A stretch of DNA of 64,000 nucleotides from Mesorhizobium sp. 131-2-1 (GTDB taxonomy: Bacteria; Pseudomonadota; Alphaproteobacteria; Rhizobiales; Rhizobiaceae): positions 4,154,501 through 4,218,500 of the forward strand of contig NZ_AP023247.1 of the NCBI RefSeq assembly GCF_016756535.1, given 5' to 3'. Under the pieces are notes generated by a model. It was not told where the DNA came from. It ran no database searches and saw nothing but the letters and a program-made list of their open reading frames with translations. The position numbers and the translations under genes were made by a program. Shown piece by piece: positions 25,391-34,321 of the stretch (positions are counted from its first letter, which is position 1; each line of letters begins with the position of its first letter).

Positions 25391-25893
25391 AGCTTCAAAT
25401 CGTAGTCGAGCAGGAACTCATCCAACTGCGGCGGCGGAACGGAAGTGCCGGAAAGCATCGCATGCACCTGACCGCGGTGATGGATGTCGTGCAGGAAGAC
25501 ATGGGCGAGGATGTCGCCGATCCGCTCAGGGATCATACCGTCTTCGCGCCGGTCGGTGATGACGCGGCGGTCGAGATCGGCCTCGGACAAAGCATCGCAG
25601 AAGGCGATAAGCCTGCGGTCGAACGTGATCTGAGCCACTGCCAAATCGGCAACGTCGTCAAACGGCACGAAATCATCATAGGCGGCGGCGCCGGCTCCGC
25701 CTTCTGTCAGGAAGTCGAGATAAAGATGGTCGACCGCAAGGATGTGGTTGAGCGTCTCCCTGATCGACGGGAAGAAGCTGGTGCGTTCGGCTTCGAATTC
25801 ACCGGGCTTTAGCTGCAGCACGGCACGGTAGAGCCGGTCGTTCGACCAGCGATTGTTGCGCGCCATGCGGCGCAGATGCTCGAGCAGAGTCAT
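25357..25893 (-). CDS. DinB-family putative metal-dependent protein, last gene of the homogentisate operon
   Basis: This 178-residue four-helix protein of the DinB/YfiT-like superfamily starts MTLLEHLRRMARNNRWSN. Putative metal ligands are His in RETLNHILAVDHLYLD (about 50-56) and the cluster FLHDIHHRGQVHAML (about 133-147), the DinB histidine triad pattern. The superfamily includes thiol-dependent transferases and the mycothiol-dependent maleylpyruvate isomerase. Its ATG overlaps the upstream gene's stop by 4 bases, so it belongs to the hmgA-fahA operon. That context makes a role in homogentisate breakdown possible, but it is not shown by the sequence. Confidence 0.85.
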   Translation of the reverse strand: MTLLEHLRRMARNNRWSNDRLYRAVLQLKPGEFEAERTSFFPSIRETLNHILAVDHLYLDFLTEGGAGAAAYDDFVPFDDVADLAVAQITFDRRLIAFCDALSEADLDRRVITDRREDGMIPERIGDILAHVFLHDIHHRGQVHAMLSGTSVPPPQLDEFLLDYDLKLRKEEVERLGL

Positions 25894-26183
25894 GGCGCGC
25901 TGTCGACCAGACCGATGCCCGCCGCCAAAACCACGAAGCCGGCGACGACCATCAGCAGCAGCCGGATCATTTTCCGCCGCAGGCCTTGCGTTTCCTCATC
26001 CCGCGCGACGCTCAGATTGGTGATGGTGTGAAACATCATCGCGTTGCGCGGAAAGCCGCTGCGGTTGGTGAGATCAGGCGAGCGCGCCTCGATGCGGTAG
26101 CTCAGCCGGATTGCCTGGATGAAGACCACCAGAATGGCCAGCGTCCAGACGCCAAACAGCAAATAGACGGCTTCGCCTGGCAT
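25890..26183 (-). CDS. Small membrane protein in the homogentisate operon
   Basis: This 97-residue protein has two predicted transmembrane helices (about 6-25 and 72-92) separated by a soluble stretch with many charged residues (YRIEARSPDLTNRSGFPRN). I do not recognise the family. It starts 4 bases after fahA ends and overlaps the DinB-family gene by 4 bases, so it is translated as part of the same operon. No catalytic motif is visible. Confidence 0.75.
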   Translation of the reverse strand: MPGEAVYLLFGVWTLAILVVFIQAIRLSYRIEARSPDLTNRSGFPRNAMMFHTITNLSVARDEETQGLRRKMIRLLLMVVAGFVVLAAGIGLVDSAP

Positions 26184-26187
26184 CCCC

Positions 26188-27201
26188 TCACCCCACGTAT
26201 TTTTCGACCTTCTGCTCGATGGCGCCGAAGATCGAATGGCCGGCCTTGTCTTTCATCTCGATGCGCACCGCGTCGCCGAAGCGCAGGAAGGGCGTCTTCG
26301 GCTCGCCGCTCTCTATGGTCTCGATCATGCGCAGTTCGGCGATGCAGGAATAGCCGGAACCGCCCGCCGAGACAGGCTTGCCCGGCCCGCCATCCAGCTT
26401 GTTGGAGACGGTGCCCGAACCGATGATGGTGCCGGCGGCGAGCGGCCGCGTCCGCGCGGCATGGACGATCAGGGCCGGAAAATCGAAGGTCATGTCGATG
26501 CCGGCATTCGCCCGGCCGAACGGCTTGCCGTTGAGGTCGGCCAGCAGCGGCAGGCTGACCTTGCCGCCGTCCCAGGCATCGCCGAGTTCGTCCGGCGTCA
26601 CCGCGACCGGCGAGAAGGCTGAGGACGGTTTCGACTGGAAGAAGCCAAAACCTTTGGCAAGCTCCGGCCCGGTGATGGCGCGCAGCGTCACGTCATTGAC
26701 CAGCATGACCAGCCGGATCGCGTCCCTGGCCTCGTCGAGGCCGGCGCCCATCGGCACGTCGTCGACGATGACGGCGACTTCCGCTTCCATGTCGATGCCG
26801 AAGGCCTCGTCCGCCATGCGGATCGGGTCGCGCGGCGGAATGAAGCTATCCGAGCCGCCCTGGTAGATCAGCGGATCGGTCCAGAAGCTTGCCGGCATCT
26901 CGGCACCGCGCGCTTTGCGCACCAGTTCTACATGGTTCACATAGGCTGAGCCATCCGCCCACTGATAGGCGCGCGGCAGCGGCGAATGCGCGTCGTGCTC
27001 GTGGAAGCGCGCCGAGGGCACGGCATTGTTCTCCAGCGATTCCGCTATGGTCGCCAGATGCGGCCAAATCCGCCGCCAGTCGTCGAGCGCGGCCTGCAGC
27101 GTCGGCACCAGGAAGGAGGCATCGGTGAACCGCGTCAAATCGCGCGAGACCACGACCAGCTTTCCGTCGCGCGTCCCGTTCTTCAATGTGGCAAGCTTCA
27201 T
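26188..27201 (-). CDS. fahA: Fumarylacetoacetate hydrolase family protein (probable fumarylacetoacetase)
   Basis: This 337-residue FAH-fold enzyme probably cleaves fumarylacetoacetate to fumarate and acetoacetate, the last step after HmgA and isomerisation. FAH-family segments include FGIDMEAEVAVIVDDVPMG (acidic metal ligands), MLVNDVTLRA, KGFGFFQSKPSSAFSPV and AGTIIGSGTVSN. The ATG at 27201 has a strong GGGAGG SD; frame is open for four more codons upstream without support. It belongs to the bacterial ~335-residue subgroup rather than the longer eukaryotic type. Neighbouring hmgA makes the assignment firm. Confidence 0.9.
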   Translation of the reverse strand: MKLATLKNGTRDGKLVVVSRDLTRFTDASFLVPTLQAALDDWRRIWPHLATIAESLENNAVPSARFHEHDAHSPLPRAYQWADGSAYVNHVELVRKARGAEMPASFWTDPLIYQGGSDSFIPPRDPIRMADEAFGIDMEAEVAVIVDDVPMGAGLDEARDAIRLVMLVNDVTLRAITGPELAKGFGFFQSKPSSAFSPVAVTPDELGDAWDGGKVSLPLLADLNGKPFGRANAGIDMTFDFPALIVHAARTRPLAAGTIIGSGTVSNKLDGGPGKPVSAGGSGYSCIAELRMIETIESGEPKTPFLRFGDAVRIEMKDKAGHSIFGAIEQKVEKYVG

Positions 27202-27216
27202 GCATCCTCCCAATGG

Positions 27217-27573
27217 TTATTCGTAATATTTGCCGGCATAGAGAATTCTGGCCGCGGCCTTCCAGGGATTGTCAGCCATGAGATGGGCTGCATCGCCACG
27301 GCTGTCATCAGTCCAGGTGGTGGCCCAAGCGACCGCGGCTTCGAGGAAATTTGCTATCGAGCCGTTTTCCCAGCCGTTCCAGCTGGTGTAAGGCGCTGCT
27401 GACCGCAACGCCTCCTTGCGGTCGGCATCCTCGCGGTCCTTGCGCAGCGCATCGATGAAGCGGACAAAAGACGGCAAGTCCCGCACGTCGTCGAGAAACG
27501 GGGAGAGCTGCGCCCAGGATTTCTCCCCGGACTTATCCACCTCGTCCCAAAGCTCTTTGTCGGCCATCATCAC
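27217..27573 (-). CDS. Small acidic protein of unknown function
   Basis: This 118-residue cytosolic protein is rich in Trp, Asp and Glu (LPSFVRFIDALRKDREDADR, SWNGWENGSIANFLEAAVAW, NPWKAAARILYAGKYYE). The pattern of a short helical N-terminus followed by W-x-N-x-x-(I/L)-x-x-FLEA resembles the DUF7660 group, but I cannot confirm the family. It overlaps the MBL-fold gene by 4 bases and precedes fahA by 15, so it is co-transcribed with the homogentisate genes. No enzymatic motif is seen. Confidence 0.75.
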   Translation of the reverse strand: MMMADKELWDEVDKSGEKSWAQLSPFLDDVRDLPSFVRFIDALRKDREDADRKEALRSAAPYTSWNGWENGSIANFLEAAVAWATTWTDDSRGDAAHLMADNPWKAAARILYAGKYYE

Positions 27574-28430
27574 TCCCGAAACCCCACAACAAGGCCGTCG
27601 CGGGCAATCGTCAAGTCACCGGCCCACGATTTCCTGACCGCGGCCTCCCAATCGGACTCGCCGATTTCGGGATCGTCGGCCGGAATGAGGTGATTGAGCA
27701 CCAGTCTTTTGACGCCGGCATCGCTGGCGATGCGCCCGGCCTCTTCTGCAAAGCTGTGGCTGGCGAGCAGATGTTCGCGCAGCCGGGCGCCGTTGCCGGT
27801 TTTCGCCACCAGCCGCTCGATGCCTTCCTCCAGCATGGCTTCGTGGACGAGGATGTCGGCATCTCTGGCGAAGCCGGCCAGCGGCGGGAAGAAGGCCGTG
27901 TCGGCGGAGAACACCACGCTCCTGCCGCCATGCTCGAAACGCAGCGCAAAACAGTCGGTCACCGGCGGATGGTCGACGCGCAGCGCCGTCACCTTCAAGC
28001 CGCGCTCCTCCACAACCAGGCCTTCGCCGAACTCATCGACCGAGACCAGATCCCTTATGTCCGGCCGGCCTTCGTCGACGATGCGGATCTCGATATCGAA
28101 CTGCAGCGCCTCGCAGAAGCGCTGCCAATAGTGGCCGGTGCCGGGCGGACCGAAGACGGTCACCGGTGTGGCGAGGCCCGCCGTCCAGGCGGTGTGGATC
28201 AGCGGCCCGAGCTCCAGCACATGATCGGAATGAAGATGCGTGACAAAGATAAGGTCGAGCGTCGTCAGGCTGAGCCCGGCATCGGCCAGTCCGCGGGTGA
28301 CGCCCAGCCCGCAATCGACGACGATCACGCGGCCGCCAATCTCAAGCAGCGAGGAACTCGGCCACGGCCCGCCCGGCCGGATCGCCGGACCGCCCTTGCA
28401 GCCGAGAAGAACGAGGCGGTCCAAATTCAA
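27570..28430 (-). CDS. Metallo-beta-lactamase fold hydrolase (RNase Z-like subgroup)
   Basis: This 286-residue protein has the MBL metal motif THLHSDH near residues 64-70, FSADTAFF near 174, HEAMLEE near 192 and a C-terminal LNHLIPADD. This layout is that of the RNase Z/arylsulfatase-like MBL subgroup. It overlaps hmgA and the next gene by 4 bases each. Because it sits between hmgA and fahA, it may act on a lactone or thioester side product of the pathway, but that is inference. tRNA processing is less likely given the operon. Confidence 0.85.
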   Translation of the reverse strand: MNLDRLVLLGCKGGPAIRPGGPWPSSSLLEIGGRVIVVDCGLGVTRGLADAGLSLTTLDLIFVTHLHSDHVLELGPLIHTAWTAGLATPVTVFGPPGTGHYWQRFCEALQFDIEIRIVDEGRPDIRDLVSVDEFGEGLVVEERGLKVTALRVDHPPVTDCFALRFEHGGRSVVFSADTAFFPPLAGFARDADILVHEAMLEEGIERLVAKTGNGARLREHLLASHSFAEEAGRIASDAGVKRLVLNHLIPADDPEIGESDWEAAVRKSWAGDLTIARDGLVVGFRE

Positions 28431-29740
28431 GACCAGTCGCCCTCGGGCGTGCCGTTAAAACGCTTCTTCAATCCGGCCCAGCAGTCGATGTAATTGTCCT
28501 GCCTGGTTTCTACCTCGGCGGCGTAGCGCGTGAGCATCTGCGGGAATCGGGTCTCGAACATGAAGGCCATGGTGTTGTCGAGCTTGACCGGTTTCAGCTC
28601 GACGCGCGAGGCCTTTTCGAAGCCAGACGCATCGGGGCCATGGGCCAGCATAAGATTGTGCAGGCTGATGCCGCCTGGCACAAAGCCCTCCTCCTTGGCG
28701 TCGTACTGGCCATGGACCAGGCCCATGAACTCGCTCATGATGTTGCGGTGGTACCAAGGCGGCCGGAACGTATCCTCGGCCACCAGCCAGCGCGGCGGAA
28801 AAAGCACGAAGTCGATATTGGCGGTGCCTTCCTCGCCGCTCGGCGCCGTCAGCACGGTGAAGATCGACGGATCGGGATGGTCGAACAGGATGGCGCCGAC
28901 CGGCGAAAAGGTTGCCAGATCATATTTGTAGGGCGCGTAGTTGCCGTGCCAGGCGACCACGTCGAGCGGCGAATGGCCGATCTCGGTGACATGGAAGGAG
29001 CCGCACCATTTGACGATCAGCCGGCACGGCGTCTCCCTGTCCTCGAACCAGGCGCAGGGCGTCTTGAAGTCGCGCGGATTGGCAAGGCAATTGGCGCCGA
29101 TCGGGCCGCGGTCGGGCATGGTCAGCTTGGCGCCGTAGTTCTCGCAGACATAGCCGCGCACCTCGGCATCGGTGAGCTCGACCTTGAAGACGAGGCCGCG
29201 GGGCAGCACGGCGATTTCGCCGGGTCTCAACTCGATGACGCCCATCTCGGTGACGAAGCGCAAGGCGCCGACCTGTGGCACGACAAGCATCTCGGCGTCG
29301 GCGTTGAAGAAATGGTCGTCGGTCATCGAGCGGTTGGCGACATAGACATGCGCCGCCATGCCGGACTGCCCGAGCACGTCGCCGGCAGTGGTGAAGGTCC
29401 GCATGCCCTCAATGAAGTCGGTAGGCTCCTTCGGCATCGGCACCGGGTTCCAGCGATACTGGCCAAGCGCCAGCTCGTGGTCGCCGAGATTGGGTGCTGT
29501 CTTCCACAGCGGATAGAGCGCGGACTTGAAGCGCCCGGTGTGCCGGACGCTCGGCCGGATGCGGTAGAGCCAGGAGCGCTCATTGGTGCCACGCGGCGCT
29601 GTAAAAGGTGAACCGGAAAGCTGCTCGGCATAGAGCCCGTAGGCCGGCCGCTGCGGCGAATTGCGCCCCTGCGGCAGAGAACCGGGCAGCGTCTCGGTCT
29701 CGAAGTCGTTGCCGAAACCCGGCATGTAGGAAAAGGCCAT
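28427..29740 (-). CDS. hmgA: Homogentisate 1,2-dioxygenase
   Basis: This 437-residue cupin-type Fe(II) dioxygenase opens homogentisate to maleylacetoacetate. The N-terminus [16 protein letters not shown] is typical. Iron-site segments [12 protein letters not shown] (His and Glu) and [18 protein letters not shown] (His) are present. The ATG at 29740 has a GGGAGG SD; an upstream in-frame ATG at 29806 is not needed. It is the promoter-proximal gene of a six-gene leftward operon and is divergent from a MarR regulator. Confidence 0.97.
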   Translation of the reverse strand: MAFSYMPGFGNDFETETLPGSLPQGRNSPQRPAYGLYAEQLSGSPFTAPRGTNERSWLYRIRPSVRHTGRFKSALYPLWKTAPNLGDHELALGQYRWNPVPMPKEPTDFIEGMRTFTTAGDVLGQSGMAAHVYVANRSMTDDHFFNADAEMLVVPQVGALRFVTEMGVIELRPGEIAVLPRGLVFKVELTDAEVRGYVCENYGAKLTMPDRGPIGANCLANPRDFKTPCAWFEDRETPCRLIVKWCGSFHVTEIGHSPLDVVAWHGNYAPYKYDLATFSPVGAILFDHPDPSIFTVLTAPSGEEGTANIDFVLFPPRWLVAEDTFRPPWYHRNIMSEFMGLVHGQYDAKEEGFVPGGISLHNLMLAHGPDASGFEKASRVELKPVKLDNTMAFMFETRFPQMLTRYAAEVETRQDNYIDCWAGLKKRFNGTPEGDWS

Positions 29741-29805
29741 CCGATCCTCCCGTATCCCCGTCATGCCGCTCTCGGCTTCCGGGGATGTTGACCAAACTGG
29801 TTTCA

Positions 29806-29829
29806 TTTGTAACCATCTAGAATGTAACT
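29806..29829. promoter_or_regulatory. Candidate MarR operator between hmgA and its regulator gene
   Basis: The 110-base divergent gap contains two GTAAC boxes (29809-29813 and 29824-29828) flanking a TCTAGA palindrome at 29816-29821. Repeated or symmetric AT-rich boxes in this position are typical of MarR autoregulation. The pattern is visible; its function is a guess. Confidence 0.3.
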
Positions 29830-29850
29830 ATCAAGAACAGGGCACAGGCG

Positions 29851-30294
29851 ATGGAAACGGAAATCCTCGAGCTCGAAAGCTTCCTGCCCTACCGGCTCTA
29901 TCGGCTGGCCGACGCTGTCAGCCGGGAATTCTCGACCATTTACAGGGACCGTCACGGCCTGACCCGGCCGGAATGGCGCACGCTTTCGGGGCTCGGCCAG
30001 CACGGCACGATGACCGCGACGGCGCTCGGCGAGCAATCGGCCATGCACAAGACCAAGGTCTCTCGCGCCGTGGCCGAGCTGGAACGCCGGCGCTGGCTGA
30101 CGCGCACGCCCGATGAAAACGACCGGCGCGTCGAGGATCTCGCGCTTACCAAGGCGGGCCTTGCCGCCTATCGCGAGATGGTGCCATTGGCGAAAGCGTT
30201 CGAACGGGAATTGCTGGGGAGGCTGAGTGCCGAGGAGCGGGCAGCGATCGTCAGCGGGGTGGCGGCGCTGGAGGGGGCTCTTTCCGCTCCGTAG
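29851..30294 (+). CDS. MarR family regulator, probably of hmgA operon
   Basis: This 147-residue winged-helix protein has the MarR core: LTRPEWRTLSGLGQHG (about 47-62), helix-turn-helix TATALGEQSAMHKTKVSRAV (about 65-84), and the wing LTRTPDENDRRVEDLALT with the conserved Asp-x-Arg-Arg. It is transcribed away from hmgA. MarR-type HmgR proteins repress homogentisate genes in other proteobacteria, so that role is likely here. Its stop codon abuts the left arm of the GIY-YIG inverted-repeat element. Confidence 0.9.
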   Translation: METEILELESFLPYRLYRLADAVSREFSTIYRDRHGLTRPEWRTLSGLGQHGTMTATALGEQSAMHKTKVSRAVAELERRRWLTRTPDENDRRVEDLALTKAGLAAYREMVPLAKAFERELLGRLSAEERAAIVSGVAALEGALSAP

Positions 30295-30367
30295 CGAAGG
30301 AAAGCCGCCCTATCCCTTCGTCATTCTAGGGCGGAGCAAGGAGCGAAGCGACGCGCGCAGACCCTAG

Positions 30368-31195
30368 AGCGCGTACTCAACCCTTGCACGACGTTTGAAG
30401 CAGTGATTCAACGCCTTGATTTGGAGGCGATGATGGCACGCTACGATCTAAGCGAGACGGAATGGCAAATCGTGGAGCCGCTTCTGCCGCCGCACGGTTT
30501 GGGCAAGAAGCGGGTCGATGATCGGCGGGTGGTAAATGGCATATTTTACGTTTTGAGGACCGGATCGCCTTGGCGCGATCTGCCCGAACGGTATGGCCCC
30601 TACACCACGGTCTACAATCGCTTCAACCGCTGGGCCAAGAGAGGTGTCTGGTTGGCGATGTTTGAAGCCCTGGCGGCTAAGTCACCACAGTCTTTGCACT
30701 TAATCGACAGTTCGATAATCCGCGCTCACCAGCATGCCGCGGGCGGTAAAAAGGGGGTCCGGATAACGCCATTGGCCGTTCTCATGGCGGACTAAGCACC
30801 AAGGTTCATGCCCTTGTCGATCAGGATGGTCTGCCCATCCGTTTGCTTATCACCGAGGGCAAGGCATCCGATAAGACCATCGCCCCGCAGCTGATTGAAG
30901 GGTTGCCGCCGGCAAAGGCGCTTGTCGCTGACAAAGGCTACGACAGCTGGCCGTTAGTTGCTCTCATTGCCAGAACCGGTGGCTCGGCCAACATTCCAAC
31001 CCGCCGTCACGTCAAGAATAAACGTGTGGTTCCGCCAGAGCTCTACCGGGAGCGCAACCGCATCGAACGCTTCTTCTGCAGGCTCAAGCAATTCCGCCGG
31101 GCCGCAACCCGCTTTGACAAGCTCGCACGCAACTACCTGGCCATCCTCAATCTCGCATCGCTCCGAATATGGCTGCGACACGTTGAGTCCACGCC
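30368..31195 (+). mobile_element. IS5-family insertion sequence (IS427-like), 828 bp
   Basis: The element is flanked by CTAG on both sides (30364-30367 and 31196-31199), a 4-bp target duplication. Its ends are imperfect inverted repeats: left AGCGCGTACTCAAC, right (reversed) GGCGTGGACTCAAC. Removing it rejoins the left arm of the surrounding inverted-repeat element exactly. It encodes a transposase in two frames. Confidence 0.88.
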
Positions 31196-31199
31196 CTAG
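30430..31199 (+). CDS. IS5-family transposase made by -1 frameshift (orfA/orfB)
   Basis: The first frame (ATG 30430, GGAGG SD) gives MMARYDLSETEWQIVEPLL... and stops at 30795; the second runs on to 31199. A -1 slip at the A5G5 run (30748-30757) yields GGKKGGPDNAIGRSHGG and a continuous 256-residue DDE transposase. Catalytic features are Asp in LIDSSIIRAHQ, Asp in VADKGYDSWP, and Glu in YRERNRIERFFCRLK. The TAG stop codon is completed by the CTAG target duplication, not by the IS itself. The protein is otherwise intact. Confidence 0.88.
30748..30757 (+). other. Programmed -1 frameshift slippery site in the transposase gene
   Basis: AAAAAGGGGG occurs exactly where the orfA frame must shift by -1 to enter orfB. 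Tandem slippage on A/G runs is the usual expression control in the IS427 group. Confidence 0.75.
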
Positions 31200-31276
31200 A
31201 ATCCATGCCGTTACCTAAGCCAAGAATGCAACGGTCCAGAATAGCCGCCGATGACTGCACCAACTAAGATCGCCTA

Positions 31277-31563
31277 ATGACCGGCTACGTTTACATGACC
31301 GCAAGCCAGAAAGGCGGCACAATTTATATCGGTGTCCCAACGACCTTGGCCGCCGAATGTCCGAGCACAAGACCGGCCAAGGCTCACGATCTACTAACCG
31401 CTATGGCGTGCAGCGCCTGGTCTGGTACGAGGAATATTTCGACATCACCGATTTTATCCAGCGTGAGACGTAGTTGAAGCGCTGGCCACGCCAATGGAAG
31501 GTTGAGCTGATCGAGAAGACCAATCCGGAATGGTTCGAGCTGTTTCGCGGAACTGGCTGGTGA
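31277..31563 (+). pseudogene. GIY-YIG endonuclease family gene, broken by a frameshift and a stop
   Basis: The N-terminus MTGYVYMTASQKGGTIYIGV carries the GIY-YIG signature. After residue 20 the homologous sequence continues in a different frame: DLGRRMSEHK, then RYGVQRLVWYEEYFDITD and IQRET. A TAG then replaces the usual sense codon, and the C-terminus LKRWPRQWKVELIEKTNPEW follows. An intact protein would be about 95 residues, the size of the common stand-alone GIY-YIG proteins of rhizobia. Two independent lesions indicate it is no longer functional. Confidence 0.85.
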
Positions 31564-31746
31564 ACGTCTGCGCCGTTGCGGGGCTCGCGCGTCGCGGCAT
31601 GGATTCTAGGGTCTGCGCGCGTCGCTTCGCTCCTTGCTCCGCCCTAGAATGACGAAGGATAGGGCGGCGTTCTTCGCCTCCGCATGGGCCTTGCGGGGAG
31701 ATGTCCGGCAGGACAGAGGGGGGCGCGAAGGCCTCCCATCAAGGCC

Positions 31747-32781
31747 CTACCAATCCATCACCACCTTGCCGGAATTGCCGCTGCGCATCGCGTCGAAGCC
31801 GGTCTGGAAATCGTCGATGCCGATGCGATGCGTAATCAGCCCGCTGACATCGAGCGGCCCCTGCACCAGGGCGATCATCTTGTACCAGGTCTCGAACATC
31901 TCGCGGCCGTAGATGCCTTTCAGGTGCAGCATCTTGAAGATCACCTTGTTCCAGTCGATCTCGAAGCCGGTCGGCGCGATGCCGAGGATGGCGATCTTGC
32001 CGCCATTGTTCATGGTGTCGATCATGTCGCGGAAGGCGGGCGCCGCGCCCGACATCTCCAGGCCGACATCAAAACCTTCGGTCATGCCGAGCTTAGGCAT
32101 GACGTCGCGCAGCTTCTCCTTCGAGGCGTCGACGACATGCTGGACGCCCAGTTTCCTGGCCAGGTTCAGCCTGACCGGATTGATGTCGGTGATGACGACT
32201 TTCCTGGACCCAACGCACTGCGCCACCAGCGCGCCCATGATGCCGATCGGCCCGGCGCCGGTGACCAGCACGTCCTCGCCGACGAGATCGAAGGACAATG
32301 CGGTGTGGACGGCATTGCCCAGGGGATCGAAGATCGCGGCGATCTCGTCCGGCACGTCGTCGGGGATCGGCACCACATTGTGCTGCGGGATGGCGACATA
32401 TTCGCCGAAGGCTCCCGGCCGATTGACGCCGACGCCGAGCGTGTTGCGACAGAGATGCCCCCTGCCCGCCCGGCAATTGCGGCAGTGGCCGCAGACGATG
32501 TGGCCTTCGCCCGAGACGCGCTGACCGAGCTTGTATTCGGTGACCGCCGCGCCGAAATCGGCGACTGTGCCGACGAATTCATGGCCGGTTACCATCGGCA
32601 CCGGCACCGTCTTCTGCGCCCACTGGTCCCAATTGTAGATGTGGACGTCGGTGCCGCAGATGGCGCTTTTCCTGACCTTGATCAGCACATCGTTGGGGCC
32701 GATCTCCGGCACCGGCACCTCTTCCATCCAGATGCCCGGCTCGGCCTTGGCCTTCACCAGCGCCTTCATCATGTTCGACAT
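31747..32781 (-). CDS. tdh: L-threonine 3-dehydrogenase
   Basis: This 344-residue zinc-dependent medium-chain dehydrogenase oxidises threonine to 2-amino-3-ketobutyrate with NAD+. Catalytic zinc ligands are Cys42 (AICGTD) and His67-Glu68 (GHEFVG). The structural zinc cysteines are 97, 100, 103 and 111 ([15 protein letters not shown]). The Rossmann segment [14 protein letters not shown] follows. It lies 51 bases after kbl in a kbl-tdh operon, and both enzymes together turn threonine into glycine and acetyl-CoA. Confidence 0.97.
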   Translation of the reverse strand: MSNMMKALVKAKAEPGIWMEEVPVPEIGPNDVLIKVRKSAICGTDVHIYNWDQWAQKTVPVPMVTGHEFVGTVADFGAAVTEYKLGQRVSGEGHIVCGHCRNCRAGRGHLCRNTLGVGVNRPGAFGEYVAIPQHNVVPIPDDVPDEIAAIFDPLGNAVHTALSFDLVGEDVLVTGAGPIGIMGALVAQCVGSRKVVITDINPVRLNLARKLGVQHVVDASKEKLRDVMPKLGMTEGFDVGLEMSGAAPAFRDMIDTMNNGGKIAILGIAPTGFEIDWNKVIFKMLHLKGIYGREMFETWYKMIALVQGPLDVSGLITHRIGIDDFQTGFDAMRSGNSGKVVMDW

Positions 32782-32832
32782 TCTTTTGTCCCTTGAATCT
32801 CTTGATCCGGAATCGTTTTCAGCGCCAGCCGT

Positions 32833-34020
32833 TCAGGAAATCACGCCCAGTTCCTTGCCGATCGCGCCGAACGCCTCGACCGCGCGGTCGATGTCGGCGC
32901 TCGAATGGGCGGCCGACATCTGCGTGCGGATGCGCGCCTGGCCCTTCGGCACCACCGGGAAGGAAAAGCCGATGACGTAGATGCCGCGCTTCAGCATGCG
33001 CGCCGCCATCTCCTGCGCGAGTGCCGCATCGCCCAGCATCACCGGGATGATCGGATGGTCGGCGCCGGCGAGCGTAAAGCCGAGCTTGCCCATTTCGGAG
33101 CGGAACCGCGCCGCATTGGCATAGAGGCGCTCGCGCATAGCACCGCCATTGCGGATCATGTCGAACACCTTGATCGAGGCGCCGGCGATCGCCGGCATCA
33201 GCGTGTTGGAGAACAGATAGGGCCGCGAGCGCTGGCGCAGCCAGTCGACCACTTGGGCTTTGCCGGACGTGTAGCCGCCGGAGGCGCCGCCGAGCGCCTT
33301 GCCGAGCGTGCCGGTGATGATGTCCACCCTGCCCTCGACGCCGCAATGCTCGGCCGAGCCGCGGCCGTTCTTGCCGACGAAGCCGACCGCATGGCTGTCG
33401 TCGACCATGACCATGGCATCGTATTTCTCGGCGAGGTCGCAGACGCCTTTCAGGTTGGCGATGATGCCATCCATCGAGAACACACCGTCGGTGGCGATCA
33501 GCCGGAAGCGGCAGTCCTTCGCCTCCTTCAGCCGCGCCTCGAGATCGGCCATGTCGTTGTTGGCGTAGCGGAAGCGCTTTGCCTTCGACAGCCTGACGCC
33601 GTCGATGATCGAGGCATGGTTCAGCGCGTCGGAGATAATGGCGTCCTCCTCGCCGAGCAGCGTCTCGAACAGGCCGCCATTGGCGTCGAAGCAGGAGCCG
33701 TAGAGGATGGTGTCGTCCATGCCGAGGAAGGACGAGATCGTCGCCTCCAGTTGCTTGTGCTCCTCCTGCGTGCCGCAGATGAAGCGCACCGAGGCCATAC
33801 CGTAGCCGTAGCGGTCCAGCGCCTGCTTGGCCGCCTCGCGCAATTCGGCGCTGTCGGCGAGGCCGAGATAGTTGTTGGCGCAAAAATTCAGCACTTTCTG
33901 GCCAGCAACCTCGATCTCGGCCGATTGCATCGAGGCGATCACCCGCTCCGATTTGTAGAGGCCGGCCGATTTCAGCCCTGCAAGTTCATTGTCGATGTGG
34001 GAAAGGAACGCTGTGCTCAT
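32833..34020 (-). CDS. kbl: 2-amino-3-ketobutyrate CoA ligase (glycine C-acetyltransferase)
   Basis: This 395-residue PLP enzyme of the alpha-oxoamine synthase family cleaves 2-amino-3-ketobutyrate with CoA to glycine and acetyl-CoA. The PLP lysine is Lys241 in [30 protein letters not shown] supplies the ring-stacking and Asp contacts. The ATG at 34020 gives the usual N-terminus [16 protein letters not shown]. Open frame further upstream has no family support. It is the first gene of kbl-tdh. Confidence 0.97.
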   Translation of the reverse strand: MSTAFLSHIDNELAGLKSAGLYKSERVIASMQSAEIEVAGQKVLNFCANNYLGLADSAELREAAKQALDRYGYGMASVRFICGTQEEHKQLEATISSFLGMDDTILYGSCFDANGGLFETLLGEEDAIISDALNHASIIDGVRLSKAKRFRYANNDMADLEARLKEAKDCRFRLIATDGVFSMDGIIANLKGVCDLAEKYDAMVMVDDSHAVGFVGKNGRGSAEHCGVEGRVDIITGTLGKALGGASGGYTSGKAQVVDWLRQRSRPYLFSNTLMPAIAGASIKVFDMIRNGGAMRERLYANAARFRSEMGKLGFTLAGADHPIIPVMLGDAALAQEMAARMLKRGIYVIGFSFPVVPKGQARIRTQMSAAHSSADIDRAVEAFGAIGKELGVIS

Positions 34021-34321
34021 GGTTCGGCCCTGTTCGGTTCGAGGCGGACTGTCGCGCCGCGCGGCTGAAAAATCCATCGCAAAAGCGACGGCTTCGGTGG
34101 CGCGGCGAAAGCTTGACGACATCCAATTTCGGCGGCACGGGCGGCGATGCGTTCAAATGCACCGATCCGGCGAAAGGACGTGATAACCATTTCCGCAGCT
34201 TTCCGGTGCCGGCCGCGTTGCCGGCCGGGCTGCTTGCCTGCCTGTTAACCCTTTCAAGTCAATGGTCTTCACGCAATGAAAACCAGGACGGGAATCCGTC
34301 GGCGGGAGGGGTCACCCAGAA
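34021..34321. other. Divergent kbl / GGDEF-EAL intergenic region
   Basis: These 301 bases must hold two divergent promoters. No convincing gene, riboswitch, strong dyad or terminator was found. Sequence near 34240-34310 is less GC-rich than its surroundings and is the more likely promoter for the rightward gene. Confidence 0.4.

Larger units (their letters stand above)
30304..31668. mobile_element. GIY-YIG gene element bounded by ~75-bp inverted repeats, interrupted by an IS
   Basis: The left arm (30304-30367, continuing after the IS at 31200-31210) and the right arm (31595-31668) are inverted copies over about 75 bases, differing by one 1-base indel near the outer end. Weaker similarity extends a few bases outward. 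Between them is a decayed GIY-YIG endonuclease gene. Without the IS and its CTAG duplication the unit would be about 530 bases. The structure suggests a small mobile or homing unit whose palindromic arms are its ends. I cannot show a target duplication for the element itself. Confidence 0.7.

Noticed and set aside
31277..31477. A 66-residue intact small protein starting with the GIY-YIG motif
   Set aside because: After residue 20 the sequence is out of frame with the family; the real homology continues in another frame, so it is a pseudogene.
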